From Flavonifractor sp963557075 (GTDB lineage: Bacteria; Bacillota; Clostridia; Oscillospirales; Oscillospiraceae), in NCBI GenBank assembly GCA_963557075.1, contig CAUWDA010000022.1, positions 1-38,880 of the forward strand: 38,880 nucleotides of DNA, given 5' to 3'. The notes beneath the pieces were generated by a model. That model ran no database searches. It worked only from the letters and a program-made list of their open reading frames with translations, and was not told the origin of the DNA. The translations under genes and the position numbers were made by a program. Within the stretch, counting starts at the first letter, position 1; every line of letters begins with the position of its first letter. Of this stretch, positions 1-8,010 are shown one piece after another.

Positions 1-71
1 TATTTTTCTCATATTCCCCATTCTACTATAAAATCTTTATTTTGGACACTCCCCGCCTCCGCAGGGCAGGC

Positions 72-99
72 AAAAGGAGAGGGTCTCCCCTCTCCTTTT
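72..99 (-). terminator. Terminator hairpin after fba
   Basis: A perfect 12-bp stem (72-83 with 88-99) with a 4-base loop lies 18 bases past the fba stop codon. On the minus strand the stem ends in four T, so it can act as an intrinsic terminator. Bases 1-71 show no gene that can be supported. Confidence 0.75.
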
Positions 100-117
100 A
101 AATCGGTGGATCTTTAA

Positions 118-1083
118 TTATGCCTTGCCGTCGCAGCCCAGAACGTAAACCAGCTTGTGCTTCACCAGCTCCTTGATGGCGGCACGGGCGGGCTTCAGGT
201 ACTCGCGGGGGTCAAACTTATCGGGATGCTCACTGAAGAACTTGCGGATGGTGCCGGTCATGGCCAGGCGCAGGTCGGAGTCGATGTTGATCTTACACAC
301 AGCGCCCCGGGCGGCCTGACGCAGCTGCTCCTCGGGGATGCCGACGGCGTCGGGCATCTTGCCGCCATTCTCGTTGACCATCTTCACGAACTCCTGAGGC
401 ACGGAAGAGGAGCCGTGGAGCACGATGGGGAAGCCGGGCAGACGGTTGACCACCTCGTCCAGGATATCAAAGCGCAGAGGCGGGGGAACAAGCTCGCCCT
501 TCTCGTTGCGGGTGCACTGAGCGGCGGTGAACTTGTAAGCGCCGTGGCTGGTGCCGATGGCGATGGCCAGAGAGTCGCAGCCAGTCTTGCTCACGAACTC
601 CTCCACCTCTTCGGGGCGGGTGTAGTGGGAGTCCTCAGCGGATACGCTGACCTCGTCCTCCACGCCGGCCAGAGCGCCCAGCTCTGCCTCGACAACGACG
701 CCGTGGTCGTGGGCATACTCCACTACCTTCTTGGTGATCTCAATGTTCTCGGCAAAAGGCTTGGAGGAGGCATCGATCATGACGGAGGTAAAGCCGCCGT
801 CGATGCAGCTCTTGCAGGTCTCAAAGCTGTCGCCGTGGTCCAGATGCAGGCAGATGGGCAGACCGGTCTCGATGATGGCGGCCTCCACCAGCTTCACCAG
901 GTAGGTGTGGTTGGCATAGGCGCGGGCGCCCTTGGATACCTGGAGGATCAGAGGGGCGTTGACTTCCTTGGCAGCCTCGGTGATGCCCTGGACGATCTCC
1001 ATGTTATTGACATTGAAGGCGCCGATGGCATAACCACCGTCATAGGCCTTCTGGAACATTTCCTTGGTAGTTACGAGAGGCAT
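118..1083 (-). CDS. fba: Class II fructose-1,6-bisphosphate aldolase
   Basis: Cleaves fructose-1,6-bisphosphate to dihydroxyacetone phosphate and glyceraldehyde-3-phosphate in the cytosol (glycolysis and gluconeogenesis). The 321-residue protein has the zinc-binding pattern of class II aldolases: HLDHGDS near residue 80, EAELG near 132, GTSHGAYKF near 178 and LHGSSS near 222. An upstream in-frame ATG at 1092 touches the AAAGGAG ribosome-binding site, so the ATG at 1083, nine bases downstream of GGAG, is the better start (protein begins MPLVTTKEMF). The gene diverges from pfp, another glycolytic gene, and has its own promoter and terminator. Family assignment is secure. Confidence 0.96.
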   Translation of the reverse strand: MPLVTTKEMFQKAYDGGYAIGAFNVNNMEIVQGITEAAKEVNAPLILQVSKGARAYANHTYLVKLVEAAIIETGLPICLHLDHGDSFETCKSCIDGGFTSVMIDASSKPFAENIEITKKVVEYAHDHGVVVEAELGALAGVEDEVSVSAEDSHYTRPEEVEEFVSKTGCDSLAIAIGTSHGAYKFTAAQCTRNEKGELVPPPLRFDILDEVVNRLPGFPIVLHGSSSVPQEFVKMVNENGGKMPDAVGIPEEQLRQAARGAVCKINIDSDLRLAMTGTIRKFFSEHPDKFDPREYLKPARAAIKELVKHKLVYVLGCDGKA

Positions 1084-1114
1084 AACAGTCATCTCCTTTT
1101 TTTATTGCACCATG

Positions 1115-1143
1115 ATTTTATCAGGTCTCCTTGATAATTTCAA
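1115..1143 (-). promoter_or_regulatory. fba promoter
   Basis: On the minus strand TTGAAA (1143-1138), a 17-base spacer and TAAAAT (1120-1115) form a near-consensus vegetative promoter. The -35 lies back-to-back with the -35 of pfp. A perfect dyad TTATCA-N8-TGATAA (1118-1137) covers this spacer and part of both promoters. Confidence 0.7.
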
Positions 1144-1159
1144 GAGGACGTGATATGAT
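1131..1159 (+). promoter_or_regulatory. pfp promoter
   Basis: TTGATA (1131-1136), a 17-base spacer and TATGAT (1154-1159) sit 57 bases upstream of the pfp start. Its -35 falls inside the dyad at 1118-1137 that also covers the fba promoter, so both genes could respond to one regulator. Confidence 0.7.
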
Positions 1160-1215
1160 ATTCCCGCAAAATCTAAATTTGTAAAAAAATTTCCAACCAA
1201 CAGGAGGCAAGTTTC

Positions 1216-2457
1216 ATGAGTGAACTGAGAGGCGCTTGCATCATTGGCCAGTCCGGTGGCCCCACCGCTGTCATCAACGCCAGTGCCCTGGGCGTGATCC
1301 GCACTGCCCTGGACACGGACTGCATTACCCGGGTCATGGGCGCGGCCCACGGCATCAAGGGCGTGCTGGAGGACAAGCTGTACGACATGGGTCAGGAGGA
1401 CGCGGCTGAGCTGGATCTGCTGAAGTACACCCCCTCCTCCGCGCTGGGCTCCTGCCGCTACAAGCTGGCCGATCCCGACGTGGATGATACCGATTACAAG
1501 CGCATCCTGGAGATCTTCCAGAAGTATGACGTGCGCTACTTCTTCTACAACGGCGGCAACGACTCCATGGATACCTGCAACAAGATCTCCAAATATATGC
1601 AGAAGGTCGGTTACGAGTGCCGCATCATGGGCGTGCCCAAGACCATTGACAACGACCTGAACGGCACCGACCACTGCCCCGGCTTTGCTTCCGCTGCCAA
1701 GTATATCGCCACCTCCTGCGCCGAGGTGTGGCAGGATGCCCACGTCTACGACACCGGTATGGTCACTGTGATCGAGATCATGGGCCGCCACGCCGGTTGG
1801 CTGGCCGGCTCCGCCGCCCTGGCTACTGTGGCCGGCTGCGGTCCCGACCTGGTCTACCTGCCCGAGACCGACTTCGACATGGACCAGTTCGTCAAGGACG
1901 TGACCGAGATCTACAACCGCACCGGCAAGTGCATGGTGGCCGTGTCTGAGGGCATCCACTACGCCGACGGCCGGTTCGTCTCCGAGGCTGAGACCTCCGC
2001 TACCGACGGCTTTGGTCACGCTCAGCTGGGCGGCCTGGCAGTCAAGCTGGCCGACATCATCAAGAACAAGACCGGCGCCAAGGTCCGCGGTATCGAGCTC
2101 TCCCTGCTGCAGCGCTGCGGCTCCCATGTGGGCTCCAAGACCGACATCGACGAGGCTTTCCAGGCCGGCAAGACCGCCGTAGAGGCCGCTGTGGCCGGTA
2201 CCACCGACAAGATGGTGGCCTTCCAGTGCACCCGCGACGGCGGCTACAAGTGCGAGACCGTGCTGCAGCCCCTGGACATCGTGGCCAACTTCGAGAAGAA
2301 GGTGCCCCGCGAGTGGATCAACGAGGCCGGCAACGGCGTGAAGCAGGAATTCATCGACTATGTCCTGCCTCTGATCCAGGGCGAGGCCAACGGCCCCAAG
2401 GAGCATTCCCTCCCCCGTTTTGCCCGGCTCAAGAAGGTCCTCACCACCGAGATGTAA
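1216..2457 (+). CDS. pfp: Pyrophosphate-dependent phosphofructokinase
   Basis: Phosphorylates fructose-6-phosphate to fructose-1,6-bisphosphate, the step that makes the substrate of the neighbouring aldolase. The 413-residue protein begins with the PFK nucleotide-loop region (GQSGGPTAVIN). Use of pyrophosphate rather than ATP is inferred from two signature positions: Asp in GGNDS, where ATP enzymes have Gly, and Lys in PKTIDND, where ATP enzymes usually have Gly (PGTIDND). The PPi reaction is reversible, so it may serve glycolysis and gluconeogenesis. AGGAGG lies 8 bases before the ATG. The next gene is convergent and separated by a strong hairpin. Confidence 0.93.
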   Translation: MSELRGACIIGQSGGPTAVINASALGVIRTALDTDCITRVMGAAHGIKGVLEDKLYDMGQEDAAELDLLKYTPSSALGSCRYKLADPDVDDTDYKRILEIFQKYDVRYFFYNGGNDSMDTCNKISKYMQKVGYECRIMGVPKTIDNDLNGTDHCPGFASAAKYIATSCAEVWQDAHVYDTGMVTVIEIMGRHAGWLAGSAALATVAGCGPDLVYLPETDFDMDQFVKDVTEIYNRTGKCMVAVSEGIHYADGRFVSEAETSATDGFGHAQLGGLAVKLADIIKNKTGAKVRGIELSLLQRCGSHVGSKTDIDEAFQAGKTAVEAAVAGTTDKMVAFQCTRDGGYKCETVLQPLDIVANFEKKVPREWINEAGNGVKQEFIDYVLPLIQGEANGPKEHSLPRFARLKKVLTTEM

Positions 2458-2471
2458 GTGAAACAGAGACA

Positions 2472-2511
2472 AAAACAGCGCCGTTCCCCAACCAGGGAAC
2501 GGCGCTGTTTT
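2472..2511. terminator. Bidirectional terminator between pfp and ligA
   Basis: A perfect 17-bp stem (2472-2488 with 2495-2511) and 6-base loop, with T-rich arms on both strands, sits between the convergent stop codons of pfp and ligA and should terminate both transcripts. Confidence 0.9.
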
Positions 2512-2543
2512 GCTGTACAAAATGGTCGTTTGCACACCGGAAG

Positions 2544-4526
2544 TCAGGTCCCGGCCAACAGGACCAGCAGTTCTTCCTCTGTGAGCACCGGGATACCCAG
2601 GTCGTTGGCCTTTTGCAGCTTGGACCCGGCAGCTTCTCCGGCCACCACGTAACTGGTCTTTTTGGATACCGAGCCGCTTACCTTGCCCCCCTGGGCCTCG
2701 ATGAGGGCGGCAGCCTCCTTACGGTCCATGGTGGGCAGGGTGCCGGTGAGCACGAAGGTCTTCCCCGCCAGCTTGTCCCCAACCGGGGCCTCGGTGCTGT
2801 CAAAGGACACCCCCGCCTGCCGCAGGGTCTCGATAAGGTGGCGGCTCTGCTCGCTGCCAAACCAGTCCAGCAGGCTTTTGGCGGTGATCCCGCCGATGTC
2901 GGGCACAGCGGTCAGCTCCTCCTCCCCTGCCTTCATCAGGGCATCCAGGGTACCGAAGCGGGCGGCCAGCACCTTGCCTGCCTTCTGTCCCACCTGCCGG
3001 ATACCGAAGGCGAAGAGCAGCCGCCCCAGTCCGGCGGATTTGGACTTCTCAATGGCGGCCATCAGGTTTTCCGCGCTTTTCTTACCCATCCGCTCCAGCG
3101 GTTCCACCTGGTCCGCCGTAAGCCTGTACAGGTCGCCGGGACCGGACACCAGCCCTGCCCCCACCAGACTCTCCACCACGGCGGGGCCCAGACCTTCAAT
3201 GTCCATGGCATCCCGGCTGGCAAAATGGACAATGTGCCTCAGCCGCTGGGCGGGGCACTCGGCGCCGGTGCAGCGGATATGGGCCCCGTCCTCATCCCGG
3301 GCCACCGGAGCGCCGCATACCGGGCAGTGATCGGGCAGATGGTAGGGCACAGCGTCCGGCGTCCGCTTCTCCTTGATGACGGAGACGATCTCGGGAATGA
3401 TCTCTCCCGCCTTCTGGACCAGCACGGTATCTCCGATGCGGATGTCCTTTTCCGTAATGAAATCCTGATTGTGGAGGGTCGCATTGGTAACAGTAGTGCC
3501 TGCAAGGCGAACCGCCTTTACAACAGCTTTGGGCGTAAGAACTCCGGTCCGGCCCACCTGCACCACAATGTCCTCCACCACGCTCTCCTTCTGCTCGGGA
3601 GGATACTTGTAAGCGGCCGCCCACCGTGGAAATTTAGCGGTAGATCCCAGCGTCGTGCGGTCCGTAAGGTTATTTACCTTTACGACTGCGCCGTCAATGT
3701 CAAAGGGAAATTCCTCCCGGCCGTCACCCAGGGCGGCAATGCGCTCGGACATCTCCCGGATGGTGGAACAGGTGTAATGTGGAATTACTTTAAAGCGCTG
3801 TTCCTGCAAGTATTCCAGGGTTTCGGTGTGGGTGGTAAAGGTTTTCCCCTCTGCCCACTGGATATTGAATACCCGGATGTCCAGCTTGCGGGAGGCGGCG
3901 ATTTTGGGGTCCAGCTGCCGTAGGGAGCCGGCGGCGGCGTTACGGGGGTTGGCGAAGAGGGCCTCGCCGTTCAGCTCCCGGTCGGCGTTGAGCTGCTCAA
4001 AGCTCTTCTTGGGCATGAACACCTCGCCCCGGACGATGAGGGAGGGCAACGCCTCCGGCAGTCGCAGCGGGATGGAGGGGATCGTCTTCAGGTTCTCGGT
4101 CACGTCTTCCCCTACCTGTCCGTCGCCTCGGGTGGCCCCCCGGATAAACAGCCCGTTCTCATACTCCAGCGCCACCGACAGGCCGTCCACCTTGGGCTCC
4201 ACGTCGTACTCCACGCCACCGGCGAGGGCGTCCCGCACCCGCTGGTCGAAGTCGCCCAGTTCCTCAAAGGAGAACACGTCCTGAAGGCTCTCCAGGGGCA
4301 CCCGGTGGTGAACCTCCGTAAAACCGTCGGCTACCTTGCCGCCTACCCGCTGGGTGGGAGAATCAGGAGTCACCAGCTCGGGGTACTTGGCCTCCAGCTC
4401 CTCCAGCCGGCGCAGTTTATGGTCGAAGTCATAGTCGGACATGCTGGGGTCGTCCAGCACGTAGTACTCATAGTTGGCCTGCTCCAGCTCCCGGCGCAGG
4501 TCTAAGATCTCCTGTTTTTCGTCCAT
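2544..4526 (-). CDS. ligA: NAD+-dependent DNA ligase LigA
   Basis: Seals nicks in duplex DNA during replication and repair using NAD+. The 660-residue protein is full length and shows the family order: N-terminal Ia domain with YYVLDDP near residue 21, the adenylation motif KVDG with nucleophile Lys112, an OB-fold, a four-Cys zinc finger (CPVC ... CTGAECP near 395-420), helix-hairpin-helix repeats and a C-terminal BRCT domain (GKTFVLTGTLP near 590). GGAGG lies 7 bases before the ATG. The start lies inside the end of the upstream vanZ-like gene (59-base overlap), so the two are co-transcribed and probably translationally linked. Confidence 0.97.
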   Translation of the reverse strand: MDEKQEILDLRRELEQANYEYYVLDDPSMSDYDFDHKLRRLEELEAKYPELVTPDSPTQRVGGKVADGFTEVHHRVPLESLQDVFSFEELGDFDQRVRDALAGGVEYDVEPKVDGLSVALEYENGLFIRGATRGDGQVGEDVTENLKTIPSIPLRLPEALPSLIVRGEVFMPKKSFEQLNADRELNGEALFANPRNAAAGSLRQLDPKIAASRKLDIRVFNIQWAEGKTFTTHTETLEYLQEQRFKVIPHYTCSTIREMSERIAALGDGREEFPFDIDGAVVKVNNLTDRTTLGSTAKFPRWAAAYKYPPEQKESVVEDIVVQVGRTGVLTPKAVVKAVRLAGTTVTNATLHNQDFITEKDIRIGDTVLVQKAGEIIPEIVSVIKEKRTPDAVPYHLPDHCPVCGAPVARDEDGAHIRCTGAECPAQRLRHIVHFASRDAMDIEGLGPAVVESLVGAGLVSGPGDLYRLTADQVEPLERMGKKSAENLMAAIEKSKSAGLGRLLFAFGIRQVGQKAGKVLAARFGTLDALMKAGEEELTAVPDIGGITAKSLLDWFGSEQSRHLIETLRQAGVSFDSTEAPVGDKLAGKTFVLTGTLPTMDRKEAAALIEAQGGKVSGSVSKKTSYVVAGEAAGSKLQKANDLGIPVLTEEELLVLLAGT

Positions 4527-5160
4527 AGTGGACCTCCACTCGAAATGTTCGGGTCAGTTTAGGGGCCAGTTTGTCCAGCAGCAGGACTGCAAGTCCACCC
4601 AGAAAGGCCCCCAGGGTGTTGAGGATCAGGTCGTCTATATCGGTAGCGCGGCCAACGAACAGCTGCAAAAATTCAACCAGGAAAGAGGCACAACAGCCAA
4701 TGACCAATCCCTTCCACCACCTGGGCTTCCGCCACAACAGATTGGGAAAGAAGCCCACCGGCACGAAGATGAGGGCGTTGGCCGCCGCCATATAGAAGCT
4801 CCAGCTGCCCATAGTCTGAAAGCTGTCCAGAAAGCAGGGCGTCCAGCCGATGTACTGCACCGACTCGCTCAGGGGCGTAATGGCGAAAAAGGGCCGCAGG
4901 CCCTGAGCGGCCTCCTGCCAGTGGGCCGCCGTCCAGAAACCGGATGGAAAGACCGTCAGAGCGGTCAGGCCCGCGCAGAAAAGCACAAACACAAAGAGAC
5001 CTGCTTCCCGCACCGGACCGCTTTTCAGCCCCCGGCAGCACAGCTCTTTTCGCCGGTGGGGCAGCAGGATCAGATAGCATACCGCCCCAATGACCATACA
5101 GGGCAGCATCTGCTTGATATAATCCAGTGTGATCTCCAGGTACCACAGCAGGGTCTCCAT
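4468..5160 (-). CDS. VanZ-family membrane protein
   Basis: A 230-residue integral membrane protein with about five hydrophobic segments. The central GWTPCFLDSFQTMGSW and FVPVGFFPNLLWR followed by VEFLQLFVGRATDIDDLILNTLGAFLG match the VanZ-like domain. VanZ gives low-level teicoplanin resistance in the vanA cluster, but most chromosomal homologues have no proven role, so no function is assigned. A longer reading frame opens at 5190, but AAGGAGG lies just before the ATG at 5160, which fixes the start. It overlaps ligA by 59 bases and follows a hairpin-rich leader. Confidence 0.85.
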   Translation of the reverse strand: METLLWYLEITLDYIKQMLPCMVIGAVCYLILLPHRRKELCCRGLKSGPVREAGLFVFVLFCAGLTALTVFPSGFWTAAHWQEAAQGLRPFFAITPLSESVQYIGWTPCFLDSFQTMGSWSFYMAAANALIFVPVGFFPNLLWRKPRWWKGLVIGCCASFLVEFLQLFVGRATDIDDLILNTLGAFLGGLAVLLLDKLAPKLTRTFRVEVHYGRKTGDLRPAPGAGAGQL

Positions 5161-5429
5161 AAGAACGCCTCCTTTTTCTCCATGATACAACGCAGTGCGC
5201 GGCGGTCCCGCCGCGCCGGGCCACCCTTCGGGCGGCCACAGACAGCTTCGCTGCTTGTTCTGCTGTTATGATACCATAGAAAAAAGGGGGCGTGTCTTAC
5301 GCTTTTCTTACGAACCGTATGGCTGCCGGTATTTGGCGGGCATGGATCTATGCCCGCCCCTAAAAGGATTTTCGGTTGGCGTGGTCCCCCTCCTACAAGC
5401 GCAGGGGGAGACGTCCTTAACATCCCGTT
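5161..5429 (-). other. Hairpin-rich spacer and leader upstream of vanZ-ligA
   Basis: No gene is supported here. On the minus strand an extended -10 (TGGTATCAT, around 5266-5274) could start the vanZ-ligA transcript. The leader would then hold three consecutive GC-rich stems: CAGC/GCTG near 5244-5254, an imperfect GGCC-TTCG-GGCC hairpin near 5220-5240, and GCGCGGCGG/CCGCCGCGC at 5197-5216. Further out, GGCGGGCAT-N6-ATGCCCGCC (5335-5358) is a perfect 9-bp hairpin without a T tract, which looks like a dispersed palindrome rather than a terminator for yunB. Confidence 0.5.
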
Positions 5430-6098
5430 CTACGGCGGCCCCAGATAGGTCTCGGGCACCTCCCCCACCAGCAGGGTCTCAGCCACGCACACCTGAGTGC
5501 TGACACTTGTATCTACGGGACCCCCGGGAATCAGTAGTGTGACCTCTACGGTCACATCCAGCAGGATCTGGTGGAGCGTCTGGTTGATCCCCTGGGCGAT
5601 GAAATGGTTGGAGAACTCCGCCCTGGGCACCGCCGCTGTCAAAACACCCACCGGCAGCACCGGCCCCCAGTCCGAGGCGGTAGAAAACCCGGTAAGAGCG
5701 CCAAGCGGCACCCCCAGCTCCTGAGCATCCAGCCCCTCCACCTGCTCCAGGACCCGCTGCAAGATCAAGGCGCGCAAGTGATTGAGCTTGACAGAGTTTA
5801 CCGCCAGAAGACTCACTCTTCCCGCCCCGTCCCGCTCTACGGAAACCAATTCGGTATAGGCTGTTCCCTGGTCGGCCATGGTGGCTGTCACCGCCTCGTT
5901 GACGATGGCAGTCACATTCTGCTCCACCTGCACAGAGGCCAGTGTGGTGACGGCGGGCCGCAGGGCGGCATCCACCATCCGGATCACCAGCAGCGCCAGC
6001 CCAATGCCGAGTACCGTCGCCAGAAGCAGACCGCTGCCCTGCCGCTGGGATTTGGAGCCCCGCCAGGGCAGAAAGGCACGCAGAGGCCGCCGGATCAT
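5430..6098 (-). CDS. yunB: Sporulation protein YunB
   Basis: A 222-residue protein with a basic N-terminus, one membrane anchor (about 24-45) and an extracytoplasmic region containing VNSVKLNHLRALILQ and VPLGALTGF, which match the YunB family. In Bacillus subtilis yunB is a sigma-E mother-cell gene needed for efficient sporulation; its biochemical activity is unknown. A GAGGGGGTGAG ribosome-binding site precedes the ATG. It lies 43 bases past the PLP-enzyme gene on the same strand and may be read from it, although a sporulation promoter inside that gene cannot be excluded. Confidence 0.85.
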   Translation of the reverse strand: MIRRPLRAFLPWRGSKSQRQGSGLLLATVLGIGLALLVIRMVDAALRPAVTTLASVQVEQNVTAIVNEAVTATMADQGTAYTELVSVERDGAGRVSLLAVNSVKLNHLRALILQRVLEQVEGLDAQELGVPLGALTGFSTASDWGPVLPVGVLTAAVPRAEFSNHFIAQGINQTLHQILLDVTVEVTLLIPGGPVDTSVSTQVCVAETLLVGEVPETYLGPP

Positions 6099-6141
6099 AG
6101 TCTCACCCCCTCGGGGCAGGCTATGCGCCGGACAGATCGTC

Positions 6142-7389
6142 CTATGCCTTCAGCAGTTCCTCCACCGCCAGCATGACGCCGGCCTTGCCGCTCTCATAGG
6201 TGAGCCCACCCTGGAAGTAGGCGGTGTAGGGTTCCCGCATGGGGGCGTCACAGGACAGCTCAATAGAGGCTCCCTGGATGAAGGCGCCGGCGGCCATGAT
6301 GACCGGACAGTCGTACCCCGGCATATCCCAGGGCTCGGGAGTGACGTAGGAATCCACCGGAGCGCCAAACTGGATGCCCTTGCAGAACTTCTTCAGGGGC
6401 TCAGGGGAGCCAAAGTGGACCATCTGAATGATGTCATGGCGCACCGCGTCGGAGCCGGGCTCCACCTGGTAGCCCAGCAGTTCCATGATCCGGGCGGCAA
6501 AGACGGCGGTCTTGACGGCCTGGGCGGTGGTGTGGGGGGCAAGGAACAGACCCTGATAGAGACTGCGGTTGGATCCGAAGGTGGAGCCGCACTCCTTGCC
6601 GATACCGGGGGTGGTGAGCCGCATGGCGGCCCCCTCCACCAGGTCGTGCCGTCCGGCGATATAGCCGCCGGTGGGGGCCAGGCCGCCGCCGGGATTCTTG
6701 ATGAGGGAGCCCACCACCAGGTCGGCCCCCACCTGGGTGGGCTCGATGGTCTCCACGAACTCGCCATAGCAGTTGTCCACCAGAACAGCGGCATTGGGGT
6801 TGTTATCCTTGACCACGCGGGCCAATGCGCCGATCTCGGCCACAGACAAAGAGGCCCGGGTGGCATAGCCACGGGAGCGCTGGATGAGCACGGCCTTTAC
6901 CCGGGGGTCTTTCACAGCTTCCGCCAGCCCAGCCGGGTCGGGAGCGTTGTCAACCAAATCCACTTGCCTATACTCGATGCCGTAGCTCTTCAGGGAGCCG
7001 GGGCCCTTGTCCACCACGCCGATAACGCCCAACATGGTGTCGTAGGGAGCGCCCACGGCGGATACCAGAATATCGCCGGGCTTAAGGGCGCCGAAGAGGG
7101 CGCAGGAGATGGCGTGGGTGCCGTTGACGAACTGCACCCGTACCAGAGCGTCCTCGGTGTGAAAGAGATCGGCGTAGATCAGATCCAGGGTATCCCGGCC
7201 CAGATCGTCGTAGCCGTAGCCGGTGGTGCCGGCGAAGTGGGCCTCGGCCACCCGGTGCTTCTGGAAGGCAGCCAATACTTTTTGGGTGTTCTCCTCGGCA
7301 ATGGCGTCGATGCGGGCGAACTGCTCCGCCAGATCGGCCTGGGCCTGAGCTGCCAGGGCTTTTACTTTGTCGCTGATCTGTAAAGACAT
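6142..7389 (-). CDS. PLP-dependent methionine gamma-lyase-family protein (YnbB type)
   Basis: A 415-residue fold-type I pyridoxal-phosphate enzyme. GTTGYGYDDLGRDTLD near residue 54 and FVNGTHAISCALFG near 88 match the Met_gamma_lyase/YnbB family, long annotated as aluminium resistance protein. VLVDNCYGEF near 200 supplies the PLP-binding Asp, and GSLIKNPGGG near 233 the likely Schiff-base Lys. The family resembles Cys/Met-metabolism lyases, but its substrate is not established, so the name is by homology. It follows the GNAT gene by 66 bases on the same strand and could be the distal gene of the murD-led unit. Confidence 0.9.
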   Translation of the reverse strand: MSLQISDKVKALAAQAQADLAEQFARIDAIAEENTQKVLAAFQKHRVAEAHFAGTTGYGYDDLGRDTLDLIYADLFHTEDALVRVQFVNGTHAISCALFGALKPGDILVSAVGAPYDTMLGVIGVVDKGPGSLKSYGIEYRQVDLVDNAPDPAGLAEAVKDPRVKAVLIQRSRGYATRASLSVAEIGALARVVKDNNPNAAVLVDNCYGEFVETIEPTQVGADLVVGSLIKNPGGGLAPTGGYIAGRHDLVEGAAMRLTTPGIGKECGSTFGSNRSLYQGLFLAPHTTAQAVKTAVFAARIMELLGYQVEPGSDAVRHDIIQMVHFGSPEPLKKFCKGIQFGAPVDSYVTPEPWDMPGYDCPVIMAAGAFIQGASIELSCDAPMREPYTAYFQGGLTYESGKAGVMLAVEELLKA

Positions 7390-7455
7390 TTTACTTGCTC
7401 CATCCTGTTCTATCTATGTTTGAGGGTTTTATAGGCGGGTCTCAGACCCGATATT

Positions 7456-8010
7456 CTATGCTGTAAGATCCTTTGCCAATAGGCTGTAGAGATAGTCGTC
7501 CCACAGCACACCGTTCCACGGATGATGCTGCCGAAGCACCCCGTCTCGCCGGAATCCGGTCCGCTCCAGCAGCCGGACAGAGTCCTGATTAAAAGCGCCG
7601 GTCTGGGCATACACCTTGTTCAGCCCGAAGGTTTGGAACAAGCAGACGCAGAAAGTGTTAAGTGTTTTTACCATACATCCGTTGCCCCGGTAAGCTGGAG
7701 CCAGATAGTAGCCCAACTCCGCGCTGCTGTTCCGGGGATTATAGTCTCCGGCAGTCAGCTTTCCAATGGGCTCATCCTGCTCCGGTAAATAGAGTCCGGC
7801 AATCAGCAGGGTACGCCGGAACAAGGCCGTTTGGTATTGCTCCAGCAGTTCCTCGTCGGTCCGAATGCGTACGGGGCGGCAGGTGACCCGCTGGAAGTCT
7901 TCTTCCTCCTCCATGCGCCGCAGCCTGACCAGATCCGCGGGACAGATCTGGTCAAGCCGCAGAGCGTCAAACCTCAGAGGAAGGTATTCCAGCGCCGGAA
8001 AGGGTTCCAT
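7456..8010 (-). CDS. GNAT-family N-acetyltransferase (RimJ/RimL-like)
   Basis: A 184-residue acetyltransferase. The C-terminal half shows the GNAT acetyl-CoA pattern: ELGYYLAPAYRGNG near residues 98-111, KVYAQTGAFNQDSVRLLERTGF near 133-153, and RRDGVLRQHH, as in RimJ/RimL-type proteins that modify protein N-termini or small amines. The substrate cannot be read from the sequence. Its ATG shares a base with the TAA of the preceding M42 peptidase gene (TAATG) and GGAGG lies 4 bases upstream, so it is translationally coupled. A link to aminopeptidase function through free N-termini is only an inference from context. Confidence 0.85.
   Translation of the reverse strand: MEPFPALEYLPLRFDALRLDQICPADLVRLRRMEEEEDFQRVTCRPVRIRTDEELLEQYQTALFRRTLLIAGLYLPEQDEPIGKLTAGDYNPRNSSAELGYYLAPAYRGNGCMVKTLNTFCVCLFQTFGLNKVYAQTGAFNQDSVRLLERTGFRRDGVLRQHHPWNGVLWDDYLYSLLAKDLTA

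Noticed and set aside
157..1134. Long plus-strand reading frame antisense to fba
   Set aside because: GC-rich mirror of the aldolase frame, low-complexity Leu/Ala/Gly/His text, no ribosome-binding site or family match.
1102..2535. Long minus-strand frame antisense to pfp
   Set aside because: Mirror of the pfp coding sequence; composition is typical of antisense frames in GC-rich DNA and it runs across the pfp terminator.
5878..7383. 500-codon plus-strand frame antisense to the PLP enzyme gene
   Set aside because: The minus strand encodes a recognisable enzyme with conserved active-site motifs; the plus frame has none.
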